A stretch of DNA of 64,000 nt. It comes from RGIG6919 sp045531905. GTDB lineage: Bacteria; Bacillota; Clostridia; Lachnospirales; Lachnospiraceae. The notes beneath the pieces are model-generated. The model had not been told where the DNA came from. It saw nothing but the letters and a program-made list of their open reading frames with translations, and made no database searches. The translations under genes were made by a program, and so were the position numbers. Positions 1-7,403 of this stretch are shown piece after piece; position 1 is the stretch's first letter, and each line of letters begins with the position of its first letter. The DNA lies in contig JAZSEY010000015.1 in NCBI GenBank assembly GCA_045531905.1, positions 20,870 through 84,869 on the forward strand, given 5' to 3'.

Positions 1-1493
1 ATCTGTTTTGATGTAGCTTCGATAGTATCCATAGCCTCTAATAAGGAAGCCATCTGTGCATTACCTTCTGCAAGCTGATTGTTAGTAAGCTCAGAAACAT
101 CACTAGCCTTTGCTGCGTTCTGTGTAATTAAGTGGCTCTGTTCAGCCAATACCTTAACATTGTCTGCAAGTCCGGTAACTGCCATGCTCTGCTCAGTTGC
201 ACCTGCAGCAACCTGTAATGTACTTTCCTGAACCTGGCCTGAATAATTTACTACGATTTCAGACTGTTCATTTACCATACCGAATGCACCATTTAACTTA
301 TCTAAGATAGTATCTAATGCATTCTTGATAGCAATAAATGCACCCTGGTATTCAGCCTCTACCTTAACAGATAAATCATTTGCTGAAATACGGCTTACAA
401 CATAACTAATATCACTAATGTAATACTTTAACTTCTCAACAGTTTCATTCATGGAAACGGTTAACATAGCAATCTCTTCTGCCAGTGGCTCTTCATCAAA
501 CACAACATCCAAGTCACCTTCTGAAATCATGATTGCCTTTTCACCAATTGAGGTAAGTGGCGCAAACCACTGTGTCATAGTACTCTTACAATACTTCTGT
601 ACGACAATAGACGCTACAACAGCAAAGGCAATTGCAATCAAGATAATAACCATGAATAATCCATATGAATCTGTTAATGGTTCAACAAATATAACCTTCC
701 ACTCTGTACCACCTACAGGACTTGCCATCATAGACTTGATACCGCCGTCCTTCAACTGGAACATAAGTTTTACTTCCATTGAAGTCTTTGCAACCTTTTT
801 GTACTTGCCCTTATATGCATCATTAATACTTGTTGTCTTTTCTGCTGTCAATGCCAACTCTTTATCCGGATGTGACAGAATTGCACCTGATCCGGAAATC
901 AAAAATGCATACTTAGACTTGCTACTTGTAGATGTCACAAGAGATAATATATCATCAATATACATATCCATAGCTGCAACACCAACAAAGTTTCCACTTC
1001 CATCAATTACCTTTTTTGACATTGTCACACACATATCACCAGTCTGCTCATCAATATATGGGTCAGTGAGGAACACTCCATCCTCTGTCTCCTGAGCACC
1101 GGTATACCATCCACGTGTTGTAAAATCAAAATCAGCCGGTGGCTGCCAACCACCACTCATGATTAATTTCTTGTCAGCATAAGCCATATATGCCGCTGAA
1201 ATATTCTCATTCTCAGCCACGATAGAATCAACATATGCTAGCACATCCTCATCTTTCTCGAAAACGTCATCCCCAATTGAGTCTGCAAGCATGATAGTAA
1301 TCTCTTCACGCTCATATAAAGTCTTGTCGATATCATTCGCATACTGCAAAACATTAGACTCCATTGTACGTGAACATAATTGCTTTGAAACAATACCTGT
1401 CAAAATTACTACAACAACCGCCATCAATATGATAATGCGCGAAACTAACTTCGACACGATTTTTCCTATTCGATCAGCATAACTTCCCTGCAT
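1..1493 (-). CDS. Methyl-accepting chemotaxis protein, C-terminus cut off by window edge
   Basis: This is a membrane chemoreceptor that passes an extracellular ligand signal to CheA/CheW. I translated it from the minus strand. The start is the ATG at 1491-1493, preceded by GGAGGAGG with a 6-base spacer. A first membrane segment lies near residues 19-38. It is followed by a large extracellular sensor with a double-Cache-like pattern (motifs such as RGWYTGA and TDPYID), a second membrane segment near residues 275-300, a HAMP-like stretch, and the start of the coiled-coil signalling domain (AAGATEQSMAV). The conserved hairpin tip and the second methylation region lie beyond base 1, so the gene is truncated by the window and not broken. 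The ligand cannot be told from sequence; small organic acids or amino acids are common for dCache receptors. Confidence 0.9.
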   Translation of the reverse strand, partial: MQGSYADRIGKIVSKLVSRIIILMAVVVVILTGIVSKQLCSRTMESNVLQYANDIDKTLYEREEITIMLADSIGDDVFEKDEDVLAYVDSIVAENENISAAYMAYADKKLIMSGGWQPPADFDFTTRGWYTGAQETEDGVFLTDPYIDEQTGDMCVTMSKKVIDGSGNFVGVAAMDMYIDDILSLVTSTSSKSKYAFLISGSGAILSHPDKELALTAEKTTSINDAYKGKYKKVAKTSMEVKLMFQLKDGGIKSMMASPVGGTEWKVIFVEPLTDSYGLFMVIILIAIAFAVVASIVVQKYCKSTMTQWFAPLTSIGEKAIMISEGDLDVVFDEEPLAEEIAMLTVSMNETVEKLKYYISDISYVVSRISANDLSVKVEAEYQGAFIAIKNALDTILDKLNGAFGMVNEQSEIVVNYSGQVQESTLQVAAGATEQSMAVTGLADNVKVLAEQSHLITQNAAKASDVSELTNNQLAEGNAQMASLLEAMDTIEATSKQ

Positions 1494-1542
1494 TATAATG
1501 CCTCCTCCGTATTATCATTATTTGTAGAAATACCTATCTAAA

Positions 1543-1571
1543 ATTTTACTAATAAATACAAGGTTTGTCAA
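1543..1571 (-). promoter_or_regulatory. Predicted sigma-A promoter of the chemoreceptor gene
   Basis: On the minus strand TTGACA and TAAAAT are separated by 17 bp, about 50 bp before the chemoreceptor ATG. The match to the vegetative consensus is good. Flagellar and chemotaxis genes often use sigma-D, and no obvious sigma-D motif was seen here. Confidence 0.55.
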
Positions 1572-1606
1572 CGAAATGTTATCTCGTAAGGCCCTTTTTT
1601 CTGGAA

Positions 1607-3007
1607 CTAATATCGCTTTCCATATATCAGTTTACTAATAGCCTTTTTTGCTCTATCTGGATACAAATCGCTGTTAAAATCATGACAATTACCATTTTTC
1701 TTTGAATAAGATAAAATCTGTGTATCGGTCAACAAACAAAACATCGCCTGATTCTTACGTGGTGTCGTATCAAAATGATACCATCCCCCATTGATATACA
1801 CCAAATTCCACCAATGATTGCTACTATATCCCGGAACCTTTTTAATCATAATGTTTGGAATACCGGCTCTTGTCAGCAATATTCTGGCAGCCGCATAATA
1901 AGTAAAACAATCCCCGGACTCATACATCAGACCGTATTTCGCAGATTTTTCCCAACTGGATTTATCCGAATGATCCACATAGCTAAAGGATTTTCTCAGG
2001 TAAGTATAAATTGCTTCCGCTTTCTTCTTATCAGTCCACCAGTCTTTTATAAGGTCATCAAGCACCTGGTCTGCCATATCATCTATCTGTGTCGTTGTAA
2101 GACGGACATTAATCTTTGCATAGGCAGTTGCTTCATTTCCAGCCTTATCTGTTGCTGTAAAATACACCTTATATACTCCAGCCTTTTTCCAATCTACCTT
2201 ACTGGTATCTACTGTAAATGTCACCTTTGCATCTCTGTCATCTTCCACTGACACATACCGGCTATAATCGAAGTCTTGTCCTGCATAAACCGTCATGAAC
2301 ACCTGACCTTTTTTATAACTATCCTTATTGACCCAACCACCAAATACAGGTGCCTTAGTATCCACGGTACCATATTTGTAAGAATACTTATCTGTTGACA
2401 GATTGTGAGTCATCAATCCGTCACCGGCATAAACCTCTATCTTCATTAGTTGATATGTGGTCACATCTGGCAAAATAACCGCATTATCTGCAACAGTTTT
2501 CTGTTTATTCTTTTTCAAATTCTCAACAGTATAAGTTTTCTTTTGTGTTCCCAAAGTAGTCTCGAACCCATAGGTTAAAACAATCTTATCTGCTTTGTAT
2601 AAACCATCATTTTTGACGGTCACGGTGAAACCGGCATCTGTAAGAGACTCCGTTACCAAAATTTCATCACATGCCACTCTCACATTTGGCAATTTTTTAT
2701 TTTTCTTAACTGTAATCTTAAACTTTTTTGTCTGATAACCCTTCTTTTTTATGCTAATAGTAACGGTACCGGGTTTCTTACCCGATACCGTACCATCTGC
2801 ATCTACACAAGCGATTTTCTCGTCACTACTGGTAAATGTCACATTCTTAAGCTTTGTAGTAATCTGTACTGTCTTTCCCACCTTCACGCTAGTTGCGGAA
2901 ATCGTAGCCGAAATCTTTTTCGCAGCACTAACGCTAACGGTTTCAGCGAAACACACAGATACAATCATCAGGGCAATCAGAAGAAAATAATGTAATCTTC
3001 TTCTCAT
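1607..3007 (-). CDS. Secreted Ig-like/transglutaminase-like domain protein
   Basis: This 466-residue exported protein begins with a signal peptide (about residues 1-29). It is followed by a bacterial Ig-like (BIG2-type) domain to about residue 100, a middle beta-rich region resembling CARDB or Ig folds, another Ig-like domain (about 215-305, beginning DTKAPVF), and a C-terminal transglutaminase-core domain. The papain-type triad is visible as Cys367 (in SGDCFTYYAAA), His398 (SSNHWWN) and Asp413 (YHFDTTPR). Bacterial members usually act as peptidases or crosslinkers on surface proteins, and the substrate here is unknown. No LPxTG or other wall anchor is seen. A second transglutaminase-like protein lies at 7404-9458, with a different N-terminal architecture. 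Confidence 0.82.
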   Translation of the reverse strand: MRRRLHYFLLIALMIVSVCFAETVSVSAAKKISATISATSVKVGKTVQITTKLKNVTFTSSDEKIACVDADGTVSGKKPGTVTISIKKKGYQTKKFKITVKKNKKLPNVRVACDEILVTESLTDAGFTVTVKNDGLYKADKIVLTYGFETTLGTQKKTYTVENLKKNKQKTVADNAVILPDVTTYQLMKIEVYAGDGLMTHNLSTDKYSYKYGTVDTKAPVFGGWVNKDSYKKGQVFMTVYAGQDFDYSRYVSVEDDRDAKVTFTVDTSKVDWKKAGVYKVYFTATDKAGNEATAYAKINVRLTTTQIDDMADQVLDDLIKDWWTDKKKAEAIYTYLRKSFSYVDHSDKSSWEKSAKYGLMYESGDCFTYYAAARILLTRAGIPNIMIKKVPGYSSNHWWNLVYINGGWYHFDTTPRKNQAMFCLLTDTQILSYSKKNGNCHDFNSDLYPDRAKKAISKLIYGKRY

Positions 3008-3018
3008 GCTTGTGCCTC

Positions 3019-3516
3019 CTATTTCTTAACGTACTGAATCTTTGTGATAACCTTCTTACTATTTGTAGTGAAGATTAACTTACTCTTACCCTTTGTATAT
3101 GTATAAACACCAAACTTACCGCTGTTCTTTCCATACTTCTTTGTCATCTTTGTAACAGAATCACCAATCTTGATGCCTTCAGCAGTAGATACCTTCTTGG
3201 AAGTAATTGTAACACTGTTTGCATACTCAGTACCCTTGTTAGACTTAGAATATGTAGTTAATGTAAAATACTTATACTTATATGTTCTATCCTTACCATT
3301 GTAAGCACAACTCTTCTTCTCAGTCTTCTTAACTGGCTTACCTGCCTTCTTAATAAACTTTGTGGCACTGCTTCCCATATAAATGGTAACACCATTATAC
3401 TTGAAACCATAGCTACTAGCAGCATCAACCTTTGCAGGTACTGCAACATTGCTCATAACCAAAGCAGCCACTAATAATAAACTCAATACGATTTTTGAAA
3501 CCTTCTTCATATTCAT
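3019..3516 (-). CDS. Small secreted lysine-rich protein of unknown function
   Basis: A 165-residue protein with a clear signal peptide (about residues 1-32, ending VDAAS). The mature part is basic and beta-rich and contains two related segments: one with MGSSATKFIKKAGKP near residue 48 and one with IGDSVTKMTKKYGK near residue 115. This repeat resembles the tandem BamE/SmpA-like or BLIP-like fold found in many Firmicutes exported proteins, but that is a shape resemblance only. It lies 11 bp upstream of the transglutaminase-like gene on the same strand, so the two may be co-expressed. No catalytic motif was found. Confidence 0.7.
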   Translation of the reverse strand: MNMKKVSKIVLSLLLVAALVMSNVAVPAKVDAASSYGFKYNGVTIYMGSSATKFIKKAGKPVKKTEKKSCAYNGKDRTYKYKYFTLTTYSKSNKGTEYANSVTITSKKVSTAEGIKIGDSVTKMTKKYGKNSGKFGVYTYTKGKSKLIFTTNSKKVITKIQYVKK

Positions 3517-3551
3517 TCTCCTTTACAGATTTTTACAACAAAAACACATAT

Positions 3552-3580
3552 AGTATAAAGCATTTTTATTTAATACACAA
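3552..3580 (-). promoter_or_regulatory. Predicted promoter for the secreted-protein/transglutaminase pair
   Basis: On the minus strand TTGTGT and TATACT are separated by 17 bp, about 35 bp before the start codon at 3516. A GGAG ribosome site follows. The -35 box is weak. Confidence 0.45.
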
Positions 3581-3607
3581 GTTATTTTGTATTTTTTCAG
3601 ACTATAA

Positions 3608-3646
3608 ACAAAACGACGTTGAAGCTAACACTCCAACGTCATTTTA
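3608..3646 (-). terminator. Stem-loop terminator
   Basis: A 7-bp stem (GACGTTG/CAACGTC, 3615-3621 with 3634-3640) is followed on the minus strand by GTTTTGTTT. It lies just after the 62-codon gene at 3682-3870. Confidence 0.55.
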
Positions 3647-3681
3647 TCTACAACTGACAGGTCCCTTACCCCATGTCATTG

Positions 3682-3870
3682 TTATTTTTTCTTCTCATTT
3701 TTAAAAGAGTAAGTTGCTAAACTGAACCAACACATAATTGCAAAAATCATAACGACATATTCAGCAATCTTTGACAGCGCAAAAACATCACACATAGAAA
3801 CAATTCCAATACTAGTGCAAACAATTGCAGCCAATAATAATAAGCATTTAATTATCTTTTCTTTTTGCAT
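3682..3870 (-). CDS. Small two-helix membrane protein, unknown
   Basis: A 62-residue hydrophobic protein with two predicted membrane helices (about residues 9-28 and 32-52) and a lysine-rich C-terminus (KNEKKK). No family was recognised. It sits between the VanZ gene and a stem-loop terminator on the same strand, which supports a real short gene. The ribosome binding site is poor, so the start is uncertain. Confidence 0.45.
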   Translation of the reverse strand: MQKEKIIKCLLLLAAIVCTSIGIVSMCDVFALSKIAEYVVMIFAIMCWFSLATYSFKNEKKK

Positions 3871-3937
3871 GTTTTTCCTGGATATCGAACTGTTTAAGTA
3901 ATATCCAACTCCTCTCTTTCATATTTTATCTGCGATT

Positions 3938-4504
3938 TTAGTCATCAGAAACCTGCTTATTGATGAAATAATACAAACAATAACCTATAACTGTTCCTAA
4001 TACATTTAAAATGACATCGTCAATATCTACACTTCTACCAATAAATATCTGTACAATCTCAATTAAGATTGATAATGCCAATCCACACACACAGACATTT
4101 CTACCATTCACACGATAAACAAATGGAAGTAATAACCCTATCGGAACAAACAAACCGATATTCGCCAGCAAATTTAACTCGGATACAGTTTGCCATTCAG
4201 AAATGGAACCATTATCAAATAAATATGCGGTAATTGTTTTAAACGGAATGAAATTAACTGCTTCGTTGCCATATTTATTTACCTGAAAATAAAACTTTCC
4301 ATCACAAAATCCACATTGCCAAAGAGGTAATATTGTCTGCGATAATAGCACAAAAATGTATATCCACAACACCCCCATCCATATCTCTTTTGCCGCGTTG
4401 ATGGAAATATGTTTTTTCTTTATGTATATACCTCTAACTATAATATAAATAAAAGCAAACGCAATCCCATAGAAAAAGGCTTCTCTAATATATCCCAAAA
4501 TCAT
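3938..4504 (-). CDS. VanZ-family membrane protein
   Basis: A 188-residue membrane protein with four to five hydrophobic helices and VanZ-family hallmarks: VNFIPFKTI near residue 84, NIGLFVPIGLLLP near 115, EIVQIFIGRSVDIDDVILNVLG near 150-170. VanZ proteins are small integral membrane proteins of uncertain biochemical role; one member gives low-level teicoplanin resistance. The gene follows the SGNH-like gene by 2 bases on the same strand, so it probably shares a transcript with the O-acylation pair upstream. Resistance cannot be inferred from this alone. Confidence 0.85.
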   Translation of the reverse strand: MILGYIREAFFYGIAFAFIYIIVRGIYIKKKHISINAAKEIWMGVLWIYIFVLLSQTILPLWQCGFCDGKFYFQVNKYGNEAVNFIPFKTITAYLFDNGSISEWQTVSELNLLANIGLFVPIGLLLPFVYRVNGRNVCVCGLALSILIEIVQIFIGRSVDIDDVILNVLGTVIGYCLYYFINKQVSDD

Positions 4505-4506
4505 AA

Positions 4507-5610
4507 TTATTCTTCGTACTCTTCATATTCCTCTTCTTCGTCTTCTTCCGTATATCCACCGAAGCTCTTTAAGAAGCCAAACTCTTCAAGTTCTGCCTCC
4601 TGTGCCGCTTTCATTTCATAATAGAAATCCACTTTCTCCTTCCAGACAGAAGCGAAAGCCTCATCATTTCTGTGGTCTTCTAAACCAAAGTTTTCCACCA
4701 GATATGCGCCCAAATGCTTTGCCAATTTTTCCGCGCCGGAAAGGTTCATGTGCAAGCCTGCATCATAGGTATCCGTATTATAATCAATGCCAACCTCTTC
4801 TACTAATTCTAAGTAGTTAATATATGGCAAGTCATACTCGGCGGCATAAGCCTCAATCTGCTCCTCGTACTCATCATACCAGACAGGAGATGTACTAGGT
4901 GCTTTGATTAGTACGAGCTGTGTTCCATGTTCTTCGCAAAGAATACGCATTTTATCCAGGTAATACCACGCATTATCACCAAAAGTATAATCCTCTGGTT
5001 TTTCCTCTTCCCACTCTACTTCACCTACCGGCAACACATCTGCACGCATGTAATATCCATTATGTGTTACTTTTCGCTTATTGAAATAGTAAGTAAAATC
5101 ACTCTCTGTCAATTGGGTAATTCTACTGTGGAAACGAAGCAACGGAAATACATAATCCAACATATTTTCATTTGGCATCATGGAAGCCTTGATTGCATTG
5201 TACTTTGACTGCGACCACTGCATACCGTCCAAATTCATTCGGTTATAACCTTCCTGCTGAGGCTCATTGTACTTCATAGATAGTACATTAAACACTGCCA
5301 CCTTTGGGGATTCCTTTTTCAAGGTCTCTTCTAATAGGTAATAAGACTGCCAAATCAATTGCTGTGCGCTACCTCTCAGATAAGAGGTAACACCATATTC
5401 CTCCCACATGGTAATAGGACTGAAATTCTCATATATTTCGCAATCTCCCACCATAATCACGTCATGGTTTGTAGTCTCATCATAATACTCTTCAATGAAA
5501 GATCCTTCCAAAATATCATCCATATATTTTGGTGTTACCAATCGCTGCAACCCAAACAACATCACAATAAAGAGCGCTACAGCAACTACACGAATTATAT
5601 TCTTTTTCAT
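4507..5610 (-). CDS. SGNH/DltD-like protein partnering an MBOAT acyltransferase
   Basis: A 367-residue protein with an N-terminal membrane anchor (about residues 7-25) and an extracytoplasmic SGNH-hydrolase-like domain. MVGDCEIYENFSP near residue 53 occupies the place of the usual GDS block, with Cys instead of Ser. A late block, DAGLHMNLSGAEKLAKHLG near 285-303, provides the Asp/His of the family. Relatives (DltD-, AlgX/AlgJ-like) help an MBOAT transferase move acyl groups onto wall or exopolysaccharides. The C-terminus is an unusual acidic tail of Glu, Asp and Tyr. The gene lies 12 bp after the MBOAT gene. The Cys at the nucleophile position needs comparison with close relatives. Confidence 0.7.
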   Translation of the reverse strand: MKKNIIRVVAVALFIVMLFGLQRLVTPKYMDDILEGSFIEEYYDETTNHDVIMVGDCEIYENFSPITMWEEYGVTSYLRGSAQQLIWQSYYLLEETLKKESPKVAVFNVLSMKYNEPQQEGYNRMNLDGMQWSQSKYNAIKASMMPNENMLDYVFPLLRFHSRITQLTESDFTYYFNKRKVTHNGYYMRADVLPVGEVEWEEEKPEDYTFGDNAWYYLDKMRILCEEHGTQLVLIKAPSTSPVWYDEYEEQIEAYAAEYDLPYINYLELVEEVGIDYNTDTYDAGLHMNLSGAEKLAKHLGAYLVENFGLEDHRNDEAFASVWKEKVDFYYEMKAAQEAELEEFGFLKSFGGYTEEDEEEEYEEYEE

Positions 5611-5622
5611 ACTGTCGCCTCC

Positions 5623-7215
5623 TTAAAATTGATTGTAAATAAACTGTGTTGCATCGTATCCAATACTATATGCGCCAAACAAAATGACACAAAGAAGCAT
5701 CGTTGCATACACCGTATATCTGACAAAGGTTGGCTTCTGTTCCAACTGCTCTCTGACGCTACCCTTACGTCCAAGCAGGCTCACTATCAGCATAATCACC
5801 ACACCCACTGTCACAATGATATAATCTGCCAGTGTCAACTCAAAATAAAGAAACTCTTCTGCATTTAACATAGAAATATCAAAGCTTGTAAAGATACTGA
5901 AAAATGCCATAAATACAGTCTTCACATCTGCATAGCAGTCGAACAATCGAAGGGAACACATTAACAAAAATGTACGTCCTATCTGAAACATTTTATATCC
6001 TGTTGTCTTTCCAATCTTCGGAAACTTTGCATGGAATTTATCGTAGAGTGGCTGAAATTCCTGTGAAATCAAGATTACCAAGCCGTTCATCAAGCCCCAC
6101 ACTACAAAGTTCCAGCTGGCACCATGCCAGATACCGGTAGCAAACCATGTTACCATGGTTGCAATATAAACCGGCAAACGTTTTGCAACGCCCTTACCAA
6201 AATGCTTCTTCGCAAATCCGGTTGTCTTTTGCATAGATTTGCTGATACTCATTGGATAGAAAATGTAGTCTCTGAACCAGGTTCCCATGGTGATATGCCA
6301 TCTTCTCCAGTACTCTGCGATATTCTTAGAGAAGTATGGGCGTTCAAAGTTCTCATTTAACTTCACGCCAAATACCTGTGCAATACCAATTGTAATATCG
6401 ATACCACCTGTAAAATCAGCATATAATTCAATGGCGTAGAAAATCATTCCCACAAGTACAAATGCACCACTGTAATACTCAGGGTCTTCAATAATATATC
6501 GCACTGCTACCAACAATCTGTCCGCAATTACGAGTTTCTTGAAGAAACCCCAGACAATTCTCTCAAGACCAAGTTTTACCTGATACCAGTTGTATTTATG
6601 TTCTGCAAACAGCGTAGGCTCAAGGTCCGCATATCTGCTAATAGGTCCCTGCACCAGTTGTGGAAAAAATGATACAAACAACGCAAACTTAAAGAAGTTC
6701 TTCTGTGCCTTTACCTTGCCCCAGTACACATCCAATAAATAACCAACTGACTGGAATGTATAGAAGGAAATTCCCATTGGTAACAGCCATTCCACAAATG
6801 CAATCTCCGTCTCAGAACCGGTAGCTGCCAGAATACCATTGATATTATGAATCACAAAATTGGTATATTTGATAACGGCAAGAATGCCAATGTTAAACAA
6901 CAGACAAAGTAGCATGCAAGTCTTTCTCTTACTTGCCATCTTACCTTTATATGCCTTCTTTTCCTCTCTGGAAAAATCCTTATGCTCCACCAGATACTGC
7001 TCCTGCGCCGCATTTATGCTGTCCATTTTTCTTGCGAAGAAATATGTTGTGGCTGTTGTTGCCAAAATAAACAACGGATAATATGTACCAGCGCAAAAAT
7101 AGAATACATAACTGGCAATCAACAACATCATCCACTGACATTTTTTTGGAATCAAATAATAAATAGTAAAACACAGCAACATAAATGCTATGAATTCATA
7201 TGACGTAAATAACAT
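5623..7215 (-). CDS. MBOAT-family O-acyltransferase (AlgI/DltB-like)
   Basis: A 530-residue polytopic membrane protein with about 11 helices. It carries MBOAT signatures: PMGISFYTFQSVGYLLDVY near residue 145, QGPISRYAD near 190, AEYWRRWHITMGTWFRDYIF near 305, and the catalytic-His region TGIWHGASWNFVVWGL near 365. AlgI/DltB-type enzymes transfer acetyl or alanyl groups across the membrane to surface polymers together with an SGNH partner, which is the next gene. No dltA or dltC is nearby, so polysaccharide O-acetylation is more likely than teichoic-acid alanylation. GAGGAG lies just upstream of the start. Confidence 0.9.
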   Translation of the reverse strand: MLFTSYEFIAFMLLCFTIYYLIPKKCQWMMLLIASYVFYFCAGTYYPLFILATTATTYFFARKMDSINAAQEQYLVEHKDFSREEKKAYKGKMASKRKTCMLLCLLFNIGILAVIKYTNFVIHNINGILAATGSETEIAFVEWLLPMGISFYTFQSVGYLLDVYWGKVKAQKNFFKFALFVSFFPQLVQGPISRYADLEPTLFAEHKYNWYQVKLGLERIVWGFFKKLVIADRLLVAVRYIIEDPEYYSGAFVLVGMIFYAIELYADFTGGIDITIGIAQVFGVKLNENFERPYFSKNIAEYWRRWHITMGTWFRDYIFYPMSISKSMQKTTGFAKKHFGKGVAKRLPVYIATMVTWFATGIWHGASWNFVVWGLMNGLVILISQEFQPLYDKFHAKFPKIGKTTGYKMFQIGRTFLLMCSLRLFDCYADVKTVFMAFFSIFTSFDISMLNAEEFLYFELTLADYIIVTVGVVIMLIVSLLGRKGSVREQLEQKPTFVRYTVYATMLLCVILFGAYSIGYDATQFIYNQF

Positions 7216-7254
7216 GATTTTCTCCTCTTTTGCGTATTTTTACAAACGTATATC

Positions 7255-7283
7255 ATTATAGTACGGATACACCATTTTCGCAA
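7255..7283 (-). promoter_or_regulatory. Predicted promoter of the MBOAT/SGNH/VanZ genes
   Basis: On the minus strand TTGCGA and TATAAT are separated by 17 bp, about 40 bp before the MBOAT start codon. Confidence 0.5.
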
Positions 7284-7326
7284 TGAATTTCTAGGAAAAA
7301 CCTGCTCATTTCACACTACAAACTAC

Positions 7327-7355
7327 TTGTTAATTCCATATTAAAATGTTAAAAT
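7327..7355 (+). promoter_or_regulatory. Predicted promoter of the 684-residue secreted protein
   Basis: TTGTTA and TAAAAT are separated by 17 bp, about 48 bp before the ATG at 7404. It is divergent from the MBOAT promoter. Confidence 0.45.
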
Positions 7356-7403
7356 TAGATATTATTGATTTTTGAGAAATTACATTAAGAAAGAGGGAAA
7401 CTT

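Noticed and set aside
451..1095. Plus-strand open frame of 214 codons
   Set aside because: It lies antisense to the chemoreceptor gene, whose translation is clearly a real protein.
1775..2251. Open frame inside the transglutaminase-like gene on the other strand
   Set aside because: Antisense shadow without start signals.
3938..4504. VanZ as evidence of glycopeptide resistance
   Set aside because: No other van genes are present, and VanZ-family proteins are common in bacteria that are not resistant.
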